Origin: an uncultured Clostridia bacterium
Lineage (GTDB): Bacteria > Bacillota > Clostridia > Oscillospirales > Ruminococcaceae
DNA length: 64,000 nt
Reading direction: 5' to 3'
Assembly (NCBI GenBank): GCA_947625615.1
Contig: CANQPB010000001.1
Location: forward strand, 81,669 to 145,668
Made by a program: the position numbers and the translations under genes. The notes below the pieces were generated by a model. That model did not search any database. It was not told where the DNA came from and saw only the letters and a list, made by a program, of their open reading frames with translations. Of the stretch, positions 47,243-55,644 are shown one piece after another (within the stretch, counting starts at the first letter, position 1; each line of letters starts with the position of its first letter).

Positions 47243-48574
47243 ATGTCCACCAAAACATTTCGGGGCGGCGTTCACCCAAAGGACAACAAGCAGCTTTCGG
47301 AAAACGCCGCGACAGTCCGCCTTGAAGCAAAGGGCGAGCTCACCTTTTTAACCAACCAGCATATCGGCGCGCCGGCAAAACCCGTCGTTAAGCCGGGCGA
47401 CCGCGTTTTGCTGGGGCAGCTTATAGCCGAGGCCGGCGGATTCGTCTCCGCGCCGGTTCACAGCTCGGTTTCCGGCACCGTGAAGTCGGTCTCGATGAAG
47501 ATGACCCAGTCGGGCGACGAAGCCATGGCGATAACCGTTGAAAACGACAGCGAATACGAGGCCGTGGAGGGGCTGGGCGAGCCCCGCGACTACGCCGCCA
47601 TGTCGAAAGAGGAGATACGCGCGGCGATCCGCGACGCGGGAATCGTCGGAATGGGCGGCGCGGGCTTCCCGACAGCCGTGAAGGCGACCGTCAAGGACGA
47701 CTCGAAGATAGATTACATAATCTGCAACGGCGCCGAATGCGAACCTTACATCACCTGCGACTACCGCCTTATGCTTGAGCGCCCCCGCGACGCCGTCACG
47801 GGCATGAAAATTCTTTTAAAGCTGTTTGAAAACGCCGTCGGCGTGTTCGGGATCGAGGACAACAAGCCCGCGGGCATAGCCGCCGTAAGCGAAGCCGCGG
47901 CGGGGTCTGAAAAAATAAGCGTTCAGCCGCTTAAGAAAAAATATCCGCAGGGCGGCGAGAGAATGATAATCTCGGCCATCACCGGCAGAAAGATAAACTC
48001 AACCATGCTTCCCGCCGACGCCGGCTGCGTTGTCGTCAACTATTCCACCCTTATCGCCATTTGCGACGCCGTTACAAGGCGTATCCCGCTTATCAGGCGG
48101 GTGGTCACCGTCACCGGCGACGCCGTTAAGGAGCCCTCAAACTTCGACGTTCCTATAGGGATCGACGCCGCCGAGCTTATCGAGGCGGCGGGGGGATTCA
48201 CCAAGGAGCCGGAAAAACTCATCTTCGGCGGGCCTATGATGGGCGCCGCGGTTTACACCGAGGATCTGCCGATAACGAAGACCTCCTCCTGCATTCTTGC
48301 GATGATAAACGACGGGGCAAAGGGGCTTGAGCCCACCGCCTGCATTCGCTGCGGAAAATGCCTTTACGCCTGCCCCGAGCATTTAATGCCGATAGAGCTT
48401 AAAAATTCCGCCGACCGCCGCGACTACAAGGCGTTCGAAGCCGCACACGGGCTTGAATGCATAGGCTGCGGCTGCTGCACATACGTCTGCCCGGCAAAGA
48501 GGCGGCTTTCACAGACGATAACCATGGCGAAGAGATATGTTCTCGCCGAGAAAAAGAAAGGAGCGGCAAAATGA
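47243..48574 (+). CDS. rnfC: Rnf electron transport complex subunit C
   Basis: A 443-residue peripheral subunit of the ferredoxin:NAD oxidoreductase that pumps sodium or protons. It has the RnfC N-terminal lipoyl-like domain (GGVHPKDNKQLSE), the GMGGAGFPTAVK flavin/NADH-binding loop, and two 4Fe-4S motifs (CIRCGKCLYACP and CIGCGCCTYVCP). First gene of an rnfCDGEAB operon, the usual clostridial order. GGAGG precedes the ATG; its stop overlaps the rnfD start. Confidence 0.96.
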   Translation: MSTKTFRGGVHPKDNKQLSENAATVRLEAKGELTFLTNQHIGAPAKPVVKPGDRVLLGQLIAEAGGFVSAPVHSSVSGTVKSVSMKMTQSGDEAMAITVENDSEYEAVEGLGEPRDYAAMSKEEIRAAIRDAGIVGMGGAGFPTAVKATVKDDSKIDYIICNGAECEPYITCDYRLMLERPRDAVTGMKILLKLFENAVGVFGIEDNKPAGIAAVSEAAAGSEKISVQPLKKKYPQGGERMIISAITGRKINSTMLPADAGCVVVNYSTLIAICDAVTRRIPLIRRVVTVTGDAVKEPSNFDVPIGIDAAELIEAAGGFTKEPEKLIFGGPMMGAAVYTEDLPITKTSSCILAMINDGAKGLEPTACIRCGKCLYACPEHLMPIELKNSADRRDYKAFEAAHGLECIGCGCCTYVCPAKRRLSQTITMAKRYVLAEKKKGAAK

Positions 48575-49539
48575 GCAAGTTCAACGTATCAATCTCGCCG
48601 CATATCCGCTCCCGCGAGACTACGGCGACAATCATGCTCGACGTCATCATCGCGCTGCTGCCCTCGGTGATAGTCGGCGTGGCGGTGTTCGGCGCAAGGG
48701 CCTTTGCGATAACCATGCTCTCGGTCACCTCCTGCGTCGCGAGCGAATACATATATGAAAAGCTTTTAAAGCTCCCCGTCACCGTGACAGATCTCAGCGC
48801 GGTCGTCACCGGGCTTATCCTTGCGGTAAACCTTTATTCCACCGCCCCCTGGTGGATCCCCGTCCTCGGCGGCGCGTTTGCGATAATCGTCGTTAAAATG
48901 CTCTTCGGCGGAATCGGCCAGAATTTCATGAATCCTGCCCTCGCCGCAAGATGCTTTTTGCTCCTCAGCTTTTCGAGGATAATGACCGACTACCCGCAGA
49001 TCGACGGCGTTTCGGGGCCCACCCCGCTGGTGCTTGCAAAGCAGGGGACAGTGGTTCCCGTGAGGGATCTTCTTATAGGCACCCATTCGGGCACCATCGG
49101 CGAGACCTCGGCAATTGCGATTATAATCGGCTTTATCTACCTCTGCATTCGCGGGGTGATCAAGCCGCGCGAGCCCCTCTCGGTGATACTCTCCACCGGC
49201 GTCTTCGTTACGCTGTTCAGCGTTATCCAGGGGATCCCCGTTACGCTTAACTACCTTGCCGTTCATATGCTCGGCGGCGGAATGCTTTTGGGCGCGGTCT
49301 TCATGGCTTCCGACTACGCCACCACGCCGGTCACCCCCTTGGGACAGGTGATCTTCGGCTGCTGCGTCGGCTTTATCACCGCGCTGATAAGATGCGTCGG
49401 CGGCGGCACCGAGGGCGTCTCCTACGCCATTATAATTTCTAACATTTTAACGCCTCTCATCGAAAAGGCAACCATGCCCCGCCCCTTCGGAATTGAGCGG
49501 CCGAAAAAGCCTAAAAAGGAGGCGGCAAAAAATGATTAA
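48571..49539 (+). CDS. rnfD: Rnf complex subunit D
   Basis: A 322-residue integral membrane flavoprotein subunit. Several membrane helices are visible; the covalent FMN site is expected at the threonine in the region VTPLGQVI (TTPVTPLG). The SRCFLLLSFS-like FMNPALAARCFLLL segment is typical. The track's earlier start lies inside rnfC; I use the ATG with AAAGGAG upstream that overlaps the rnfC stop (ATGA). Confidence 0.95.
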   Translation: MSKFNVSISPHIRSRETTATIMLDVIIALLPSVIVGVAVFGARAFAITMLSVTSCVASEYIYEKLLKLPVTVTDLSAVVTGLILAVNLYSTAPWWIPVLGGAFAIIVVKMLFGGIGQNFMNPALAARCFLLLSFSRIMTDYPQIDGVSGPTPLVLAKQGTVVPVRDLLIGTHSGTIGETSAIAIIIGFIYLCIRGVIKPREPLSVILSTGVFVTLFSVIQGIPVTLNYLAVHMLGGGMLLGAVFMASDYATTPVTPLGQVIFGCCVGFITALIRCVGGGTEGVSYAIIISNILTPLIEKATMPRPFGIERPKKPKKEAAKND

Positions 49540-50116
49540 ATCCATCATTCGCGACACCGCTTCGCTCGCCGTTATCACCGTGGTCGCGGCGATATGCCTC
49601 GCGTTCGTCCACGGCCTTACCGAGGACAAAATTGCCCAGGCCGAGGCCGACGAGCGCACCGCCTCCTACCGCGAGGTCTTCCCCGACGCCGCCGACTTCA
49701 TAGCGAACGATACAGATGTTTTTGGCGAAACGGATATAGCCGGCGTCACGATTGAAGAGGCGCTTTTGGCGGTCGACGGAAACGGCGAAATCATCGGCTG
49801 CGTGATATCCTCCACCTCGGCAAACGGCTACGGCGGAGACGTCACCCTTTCGGTCGGCGTTGACCTTTCGAACACGATAACCGGCATGAGGGTGACCTCG
49901 ATGTCGGAAAGCCCCGGCTACGGCTCCCACTGCCAGGACGAGGAATTCGAGGAGCAGTTTAAGGGCCTCGGCGGCGAGATCACCTATGTGAGCGACGGCG
50001 CCGACGAGCCCGGCGAGATCGACATGATCTCGGGCGCAACATTCACAAGCCGCGCGGTAACCGAAGCGGTAAACGGCGCGCTCGATTGCGCCCGCAGTCT
50101 TTTGGGAGGTGAATGA
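49532..50116 (+). CDS. rnfG: Rnf complex subunit G
   Basis: A 194-residue single-pass subunit with an extracytoplasmic FMN-binding domain. The covalent flavin threonine lies in ISGATFTSRAV (about T170). The N-terminal helix (SLAVITVVAAICLAFVHGL) anchors it. The start is the ATG at 49532, overlapping rnfD by eight bases with AGGAGG upstream. ApbE, which attaches this FMN, is encoded at the operon's end. Confidence 0.95.
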   Translation: MIKSIIRDTASLAVITVVAAICLAFVHGLTEDKIAQAEADERTASYREVFPDAADFIANDTDVFGETDIAGVTIEEALLAVDGNGEIIGCVISSTSANGYGGDVTLSVGVDLSNTITGMRVTSMSESPGYGSHCQDEEFEEQFKGLGGEITYVSDGADEPGEIDMISGATFTSRAVTEAVNGALDCARSLLGGE

Positions 50117-50117
50117 G

Positions 50118-50804
50118 ATGAAGGAAAATACTCCTTCGGAAAGACTTTATAACGGCATTTTAAAGGAAAATCCGACCTTTGTTTTAATGCTCGGAATGTG
50201 CCCCACCCTTGCGGTCACAACAAGCGCTATAAACGGCGTGGGCATGGGGCTCTCCACCTGCGCGGTGCTTATGATGTCGAACCTCATCATTTCGCTTCTG
50301 CGCAAATTCATACCCGATAGGGTGAGAATGCCCGCCTACATCGTCGTGGTGGCGTCTTTCGTCACCCTTGTCGAAATGCTCATGCAGGCATACGTCCGCC
50401 CGATATACACCGCCCTTGGGCTTTACATTCCGCTCATCGTTGTAAACTGCATAATTTTAGGCCGCGCGGAAAGCTACGCCTCTAAAAACCCGCCGCTCGC
50501 CTCCTTCTTCGACGGCCTCGGAATGGGCCTCGGCTTCACGCTGGCGCTGACGATAATCGGCGCCGTCCGCGAGCTTTTAGGCGCGGGGGAGATCTTCGGC
50601 CTGCGGGTTATGCCCGAAAGCTTCGAGCCGGTATCTATAATGGTAATGGCGCCGGGCGCGTTTTTGGTGCTGGCGGTGCTCACCGCCCTGCAGAATCGCT
50701 TCCACGCCCCCTCGGCGACAAATCACGGCGACAGGTTCTGCTCCGGCAACTGTGCCGGCTGCATGGACAAAAGCTGCGGCATAGGTGAAAGGAGCGAGAA
50801 ATAA
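50118..50804 (+). CDS. rnfE: Rnf complex subunit E
   Basis: A 228-residue integral membrane subunit with six helices, related to RnfA (LGMCPTLAVTTSAINGVGMGLSTC; LGLYIPLIVVNCIILGRAESYA). It bears a Cys-rich C-terminal tail (FCSGNCAGCMDKSCG) not seen in all relatives. I start at ATG 50118, eight bases after GGGAGG, rather than the GTG at 50109. It overlaps rnfA by one base. Confidence 0.95.
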   Translation: MKENTPSERLYNGILKENPTFVLMLGMCPTLAVTTSAINGVGMGLSTCAVLMMSNLIISLLRKFIPDRVRMPAYIVVVASFVTLVEMLMQAYVRPIYTALGLYIPLIVVNCIILGRAESYASKNPPLASFFDGLGMGLGFTLALTIIGAVRELLGAGEIFGLRVMPESFEPVSIMVMAPGAFLVLAVLTALQNRFHAPSATNHGDRFCSGNCAGCMDKSCGIGERSEK

Positions 50805-51388
50805 TGGACTTTTTAACCACTCTGTTTCTGGGGATAATCTCCGCGGCGCTTGTAAACAACGTCGTTCTAAGCCGCTTTTTAGGGCTCTGCCCTTTTCTCG
50901 GCGTCTCGAAAAAGACCTCTACCGCCGTCGGCATGGGCACCGCGGTAATCGCGGTAATCACCCTTTCGTCGGCGATCACCTATCTTATCGATCACTTCAT
51001 TCTGCGCGAAAACCTGAGATATATGCGCACCATCGTCTTCATACTGATAATCGCGGCGCTTGTGCAGACGGTTGAGATAATCCTGAAAAAGAAGCTGCCC
51101 TCGCTTTACAAGGCGCTCGGCGTTTATCTTCCGCTGATAACCACAAACTGCGCCGTTCTCGGCGTGGCAATAGATTCCGCCCAGAAAAACTACACCTTCT
51201 CCGAGACGATGATCTATTCCGTCGGCACGGCGGTGGGATTTCTGATAGCCATAGTTTTGATGGCGGGCGTGCGCGAGCGTATCGAGCACAACGACATTCC
51301 CGAAAGCTTTAAGGGCATGCCGATAGTTCTTGTCACCGCCGGGCTTATGGCTATTGCGTTCTTCGGCTTCAAGGGGACTATCGGCTGA
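50804..51388 (+). CDS. rnfA: Rnf complex subunit A
   Basis: A 194-residue six-helix subunit paired with RnfE around the buried [2Fe-2S] site of Rnf/Nqr (cysteines in SRFLGLCPFLG and TTNCAVLG). Family length and sequence are standard. The ATG overlaps the rnfE stop (TAATG). Confidence 0.96.
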   Translation: MDFLTTLFLGIISAALVNNVVLSRFLGLCPFLGVSKKTSTAVGMGTAVIAVITLSSAITYLIDHFILRENLRYMRTIVFILIIAALVQTVEIILKKKLPSLYKALGVYLPLITTNCAVLGVAIDSAQKNYTFSETMIYSVGTAVGFLIAIVLMAGVRERIEHNDIPESFKGMPIVLVTAGLMAIAFFGFKGTIG

Positions 51389-51425
51389 CCGGCCGCCCCG
51401 CCCATTTTTAACCGAGGTGATAAAA

Positions 51426-52223
51426 TTGTTGAATACAATTCTTCTTTCCGCCGCCGTCATCGGCGTTGCCAGCGTAATAATAGGCGTGCTGCTCTGCTTT
51501 TTGTCCGAAAAATTCAAGGTTGAGGCCGATCCCCGCGAACATGAAGTCCGCGAGCTTTTGGCCGGCTCAAACTGCGGCGGCTGCGGCTATGCCGGCTGCG
51601 ACGCCTATGCCCACGCCGTCGTCTTCGAGGGCGCAGATCCCGGGCTCTGCGCGCCCTCTAACAACCGCTCGAAAATAGGCAAAGTCATGGGTCTCGACCT
51701 TGAGGACGGCCCGAAAATGGTGGCCTTTGTAAAATGCTCCGGCAACTGCGGCAACACCGTTGAAAACTACAACTACAGCGACGGCCGCGACTGCCGCATA
51801 GCCTACCTCGCCCCCGGGCACGGCGCCAAAAAGTGCGTCTACGGCTGCTGCGGCCTCGGCACCTGCGCCGCCAACTGCCCCTACGACGCCATACGCATCG
51901 TCAACGGGCTCGCAAAGGTAGACCGCACAAAGTGCCACGCCTGCGGAATGTGCGTCTCCGTCTGCCCGAACAAGCTTATCGAGCTTATACCCGAATCGGC
52001 CGACTACATAGTGGCCTGCTCCTCCCGCTCGAAGGGCAAGGACGTCAAGGCCGCCTGCTCGGCGGGCTGCATAGGCTGCGGAATGTGCGCGCGCGTCTGC
52101 GAAAACGGCGCCATAACCGTCGAGAACAACCTTGCCAGGATAGATCAGACAAAATGTGTAGGCTGCGGCAAATGCGCCGAAAAATGCCCCTGCAAGGTAA
52201 TTACGATTGGTCATAAGGCGTGA
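51426..52223 (+). CDS. rnfB: Rnf complex subunit B (ferredoxin-type)
   Basis: A 265-residue electron-entry subunit: an N-terminal membrane helix, the 4Fe-4S domain CGGCGYAGCDAYAHAV, then several CxxCxxCxxxCP ferredoxin motifs (CHACGMCVSVCP, CIGCGMCARVC, CVGCGKCAEKCP) and an extra early cluster (GAKKCVYGCCGLGTCAANCP). The track start lies within rnfA; I choose TTG at 51426 after GAGGTG. Start uncertainty is one or two codons. Confidence 0.94.
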   Translation: MLNTILLSAAVIGVASVIIGVLLCFLSEKFKVEADPREHEVRELLAGSNCGGCGYAGCDAYAHAVVFEGADPGLCAPSNNRSKIGKVMGLDLEDGPKMVAFVKCSGNCGNTVENYNYSDGRDCRIAYLAPGHGAKKCVYGCCGLGTCAANCPYDAIRIVNGLAKVDRTKCHACGMCVSVCPNKLIELIPESADYIVACSSRSKGKDVKAACSAGCIGCGMCARVCENGAITVENNLARIDQTKCVGCGKCAEKCPCKVITIGHKA

Positions 52224-53194
52224 AAAAAATACTTTCAGTATTTACAGCTTTCCTGATTTTGCTCTCCCTCTCGGGCTGCGAGGGAATACCGAAAAGATAT
52301 TCTAAGAGTTGGTTCGACGTCTTCGACACCGCCGCCGAATTTACGGCCTACTGCCGAAGCGAGGAGGAATTCGACTGTCTCTGCGATGTTGCACATTCCG
52401 AGCTCAAACGCCTCCACGAAATTTTCGACATCTATAACGAGTACGGCTTTTTCAACGCGCGAAGCCTGAATCTCCAAAAATCGGGCGACTGCCCGCCGGA
52501 GCTCTGCGAGGTGATAAACCTCGGGATAGAGTGGCATAAGCTGAGCGGCGGACAGCTTAACATTGCGCTCGGGAGCGTTTTGGAGCTGTGGCATGACTGC
52601 CGCGAGGCGGGCGTTCTCCCCGACGGAGAGGAGCTTACAAAGCGCTCGCAGCACTGCGACATCTCGAAAATAGAAATCAACGGGTCGGCGGTGACGCTTG
52701 CCGATCCCGAAATGTCCCTCGACTACGGGGCGCTGGCCAAGGGCTGGGCGGTTGAAAAGACCGCGGAGGCTTTATGCGAGGCCGGCGCCGAAAGCTTTAT
52801 GCTGTCGGTCGGGGGAAACGTCGTCGCGAGGGGAGAAAAGCCCTCCGGCGAGTGGACTGTAGGCGTTGAAAGCCCCGACGGCGGGATTCTGACCTCGTTT
52901 AACGTCAAGGACGGAGCCGTAGTGACGAGCGGGGACTACCAGCGCTGCTACGAGGTGGACGGCGTTGTCTACCACCACATCATCGACCCGAAAACGCTTT
53001 GGCCGGCGGGGCTGTGGCGCTCGGTCACGGTGGCGGACAAAAGCTCCGCCGAAGCGGACGCCCTTTCGACGACGCTGTTCTGCCTCTCCTACGAGGACGG
53101 AAAGGCGCTTTTAGAGAAAACCGGCGCCGAGGCGCTGTGGGTTTCGAAAGACGGCGAGATCACCCGCTCGGAGGGATTCCCCGATGAAAACTGA
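52220..53194 (+). CDS. apbE: ApbE-type FMN transferase lipoprotein
   Basis: A 324-residue flavin transferase that links FMN to threonines in RnfG and RnfD. A signal peptide with lipobox (LLSLSGC, Cys about 20) places it outside the membrane. Family blocks SGGQLNIALGSVLELWH, DYGALAKGWAVEK, SVGGNVVARG and HHIIDPKTLWPA are present. The start is GTG, overlapping the rnfB stop. Position in the rnf operon fits its role. Confidence 0.95.
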   Translation: MKKILSVFTAFLILLSLSGCEGIPKRYSKSWFDVFDTAAEFTAYCRSEEEFDCLCDVAHSELKRLHEIFDIYNEYGFFNARSLNLQKSGDCPPELCEVINLGIEWHKLSGGQLNIALGSVLELWHDCREAGVLPDGEELTKRSQHCDISKIEINGSAVTLADPEMSLDYGALAKGWAVEKTAEALCEAGAESFMLSVGGNVVARGEKPSGEWTVGVESPDGGILTSFNVKDGAVVTSGDYQRCYEVDGVVYHHIIDPKTLWPAGLWRSVTVADKSSAEADALSTTLFCLSYEDGKALLEKTGAEALWVSKDGEITRSEGFPDEN

Positions 53195-53543
53195 CAGAAC
53201 AGTGCCGAACGCCTGGGACATCGCGGTGTTCGCGGTTATAGCCCTCGCCGCGGCGATAACCCTTATATTCTCGCGGCCGGGCGGCGAGCCGGGCAGCAGC
53301 GTTGAAATACGCGTAGGCGATGAAATTTTTGCGACGGCCGAGCTGTCCTCCGACAAAACTATCGACGTAGACGGGCTATGCGTTGTCGAGATCAGCGGGG
53401 GCGAGGCAAGGGTGATCAGCGCAAAATGCAAAAATCAGATATGCGTGCGGCATAGGGCGATAAGCCGCCCCGGCGAGGTTATAATCTGCCTGCCGCAGCA
53501 GGTGACCGTCAGGGTTACCGGCGGCCCCGACGCGGTGATCTGA
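53184..53543 (+). CDS. NusG domain II-containing membrane protein
   Basis: A 119-residue protein with one membrane helix (WDIAVFAVIALAAAITLIF) and an outer NusG-II-like beta domain with the signature ISAKCKNQICVRHRAISRPGEVIICLPQQVTVRV. It overlaps the end of apbE by 11 bases. Such proteins regularly accompany rnf and Gx-transporter genes in Clostridia; the function is not established. Confidence 0.88.
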   Translation: MKTDRTVPNAWDIAVFAVIALAAAITLIFSRPGGEPGSSVEIRVGDEIFATAELSSDKTIDVDGLCVVEISGGEARVISAKCKNQICVRHRAISRPGEVIICLPQQVTVRVTGGPDAVI

Positions 53544-53564
53544 CGGGGAAGGCGAGGGGAGCGT

Positions 53565-54083
53565 ATGACAAGATCCCGAAAAATTGCGGCGGCAGGGCTT
53601 ATGACGGCCCTCTGCTTCGGGCTTTCCTATCTCGAATTCGTGATACCGCTTTCGCCCGGCGTGCCGGGTATTAAACTTGGCCTTGCGAACGTCTGCGTGA
53701 CCGCGGCGCTATATCTTTTCGGCCTGCCGATGGCGGCGGGGATAAATTTTGCGAGAATGGTTCTCAGCTGGCTTATTTTCGGCAGCTTTTCGGGATTTTT
53801 ATACAGTCTCGCCGGGGGAGCCCTAAGCCTTGCAGCGATGGCGCTCAACAAGCGCGCGGGGAAGTGCACCCCTATAGGGGTGAGCGCGGCGGGGGGAGCG
53901 GTTCACAACATGGGGCAGCTTTTAGTCGCCCGGCTGATGACCGGCACCGGCGCGGTAGTCTATTACGCCCCGATTCTTCTGATTTCGGGCGGCGCGGCGG
54001 GTGCCTTATGCGGCGCGGTCGCGTTCAAGATAATTTCAAGGCTGAGGCATTCGGCTCCCGAAAAAATCTTGAAAAAGCGTTGA
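53565..54083 (+). CDS. Gx transporter family protein (heptaprenyl diphosphate synthase component I-like)
   Basis: A 172-residue membrane protein with about five helices. PGIKLGLANVCVTAALYLFG and FGSFSGFLYSLAGGALSLAAMAL mark the Gx/HepI-like family (PF07456), which resembles ECF-transporter S-components. It follows the NusG-II gene and ends the rnf-associated cluster. The substrate is unknown. Confidence 0.88.
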   Translation: MTRSRKIAAAGLMTALCFGLSYLEFVIPLSPGVPGIKLGLANVCVTAALYLFGLPMAAGINFARMVLSWLIFGSFSGFLYSLAGGALSLAAMALNKRAGKCTPIGVSAAGGAVHNMGQLLVARLMTGTGAVVYYAPILLISGGAAGALCGAVAFKIISRLRHSAPEKILKKR

Positions 54084-54108
54084 CATTTTTACGATTTTGT
54101 GGTATTAT
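54080..54108 (+). promoter_or_regulatory. Promoter of tRNA-Pro
   Basis: TTGACA (54080-54085), 17-base spacer ending TGTGG, TATTAT (54103-54108). It begins within the last codons of the Gx-transporter gene. Confidence 0.8.
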
Positions 54109-54137
54109 ATTCGGGCGGCGATATTTCGCCTGATTTT

Positions 54138-54214
54138 CGAGGTGTGGCTCAGTTTGGTAGAGCGCCACGTTCGGGACGTGGAGGCCGTGGGTTCGAATCC
54201 CGTCACCTCGACCA
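54138..54214 (+). tRNA. tRNA-Pro (CGG)
   Basis: 77 bases with encoded CCA. Acceptor CGAGGTG/CACCTCG, D arm GGCTCAGTTTGGTAGAGC, anticodon stem CCACG/CGTGG with loop TTCGGGA (anticodon CGG), T arm GTGGGTTCGAATCCCGT. Confidence 0.95.
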
Positions 54215-54217
54215 AAC

Positions 54218-54256
54218 AATCCCCGGTAGTCCTTTGGACTACCGGGGATTGTTTTA
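54218..54256 (+). terminator. Terminator after tRNA-Pro
   Basis: AATCCCCGGTAGTCCtttGGACTACCGGGGATTGTTTT: a 15-bp perfect stem and a short T run. Confidence 0.9.
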
Positions 54257-54258
54257 CA

Positions 54259-54620
54259 ACGCGGTAACGCGCGGTTTCGTAGCAAGTCTATTCAACGCTG
54301 GCTGACCTGCGAAACAATTTAACTCTACGATAGTATAGAGAAACCGCTTGGCTCAAAATCCCCGCAGGGGATTTTGAGCGTCGTCACACGAGACCAAATA
54401 CCGCCTCATAACATATCGCTCTGGGCTGTCGATGGGTATTTTACTGCGCGGTAACGCGCGGTTTCGCCCTATCTTTACCGCCTCTCGGAAATCTCTCCGA
54501 GAAACCGCCATGGCTCAAGATAAGCGATTATTTCTCCGCAAGCACGAGCGGTCGGTCATTTATGACCGCGAAGTGCGAGCGGCAAGAAATAACGCCTATC
54601 GAGACGTCACACGAGACAAG
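54259..54620. repeat. Two diverged palindromic repeat units after tRNA-Pro
   Basis: Unit 1 (about 54259-54398) and unit 2 (about 54446-54620) share, in order, GCGGTAACGCGCGGTTTCG, GAGAAACCGC, TGGCTCAA and CGTCACACGAGAC, with different filler. GCGGTTTC and GAAACCGC pair with each other within each unit. Unit 2 also has TTATTTCT...AGAAATAA around GCGGTCggtcatttatGACCGC. No ORF was believable. The 488-base gap 54215-54702 holds this plus the tRNA terminator. Confidence 0.65.
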
Positions 54621-54702
54621 GCCTCCCACAAAAATCGCCAATGTCATAACACACCGGCGATTTGCTTATTAAATTGCCTTATTTTTACCGCGTCTTCTCG
54701 CG

Positions 54703-55446
54703 TCACACCGTTATCCATGCGCTGCCTCGGATACCCCCAAGGTCAAACAGGCTGCACCCCGCGAGCACCAACCACACGGCGACCATGCCTGAGGCAGGGC
54801 TGTAACCCGCCTTGCCGTTTTTATCGCGGCCGTATGCTATCACCGCATAGTTTGAAAGCTCTAAAAGGATTTGATCAATTTTAACTTTTTCAAATCCTGT
54901 TTCGGCGCAGATCTCGTCGAGCGTCGCGGTGTTTTTCGCAATGATTTTGACGACGGCGAGCATGTTTTCGTCCGTAAAGAGCTTGAGCAGATTATCGATT
55001 CGCGAGCTGTCCATTTTCAGGCAATTGTCCGCAAATTCGGTTCCCGACATCACAAAACCCATGCCGAGAGGATCGGAAAAAAGGACGTTTTGGTCTTTTT
55101 CGAGGCAGATACTGAGCGTGTCATTCCCCGGCACAACGAATTCCTTATTCATCATGCGCGAAATCGCCTGCCGAACCGTTTCGGCGCGGCCGTTTTTTAT
55201 CGCGAACTCGCAGAAATCGTCGATAATACGCGGATCTTCGACACGCTTTCCGCCCAAAAGCAAGTTTGGCGTCGTGCCGAGCGCGTCGCACAGGTCGGGC
55301 AAAATCAAAATGTCCGGCATCGACTCGTCACGCTCCCATTTTGATACGGCCTGTCCCGAAATCCCCAGCTTCTCGCCGAGCTGTTCCTGCGTAAGCCCCG
55401 CCGCCTTGCGAAGCTCAATGATTTTTTGTGAAATGGTTTTTTCCAT
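54703..55446 (-). CDS. XRE-family helix-turn-helix regulator
   Basis: A 247-residue cytoplasmic regulator. Residues ~5-62 are an XRE HTH (SQKIIELRKAAGLTQEQLGEKLGISGQAVSKWERDESMPDI). The remainder has a winged-helix-like part near LDEICAETGFEKVKIDQILLELSNYAVIAY. The last ~25 residues (WLVLAGCSLFDLGGIRG) are unlike the rest and enter the repeat-rich DNA, so the natural C-terminus may be altered. GGAG before the ATG; lower GC than the rnf genes. Confidence 0.82.
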   Translation of the reverse strand: MEKTISQKIIELRKAAGLTQEQLGEKLGISGQAVSKWERDESMPDILILPDLCDALGTTPNLLLGGKRVEDPRIIDDFCEFAIKNGRAETVRQAISRMMNKEFVVPGNDTLSICLEKDQNVLFSDPLGMGFVMSGTEFADNCLKMDSSRIDNLLKLFTDENMLAVVKIIAKNTATLDEICAETGFEKVKIDQILLELSNYAVIAYGRDKNGKAGYSPASGMVAVWLVLAGCSLFDLGGIRGSAWITV

Positions 55447-55488
55447 AAAAATTCTCCTTTTCGATGTTTTTGAAGATCTTCTGCTGTC

Positions 55489-55517
55489 ATTTTAGAGCAA
55501 TTTTTATGAAAAGTCAA
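55489..55517 (-). promoter_or_regulatory. Promoter of the XRE regulator
   Basis: Minus strand TTGACT (55512-55517), 17-base spacer, TAAAAT (55489-55494), about 40 bases before the start. GGTTTGTTGAC lies on it, with a related AGTTGACTAAACC nearby, a possible autoregulatory pair. Confidence 0.65.
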
Positions 55518-55607
55518 CAAACCATTCAGCAAGTTGACTAAACCGGTGGTTGAGAAAGCCGGAGCGCCGTCGCGAAAGGCCGCCGCCCGGAGCACCCTCC
55601 CCCCAAA

Positions 55608-55642
55608 CAAAACCGCCCTGCGTTAAGCAGAGCGGCCTTTTT
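55608..55642. terminator. Terminator after the GH43 gene
   Basis: AAAACCGCCCTGCgttaaGCAGAGCGGCCTTTTTT: a ~9-bp stem with one G-U pair, flanked by A and T runs, so it can act on both strands. Confidence 0.8.
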
Positions 55643-55644
55643 TG

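Noticed and set aside
54432-54884. 150-codon ORF downstream of tRNA-Pro
   Set aside because: It runs through palindromic repeats and into the antisense of the XRE gene; composition is not protein-like.
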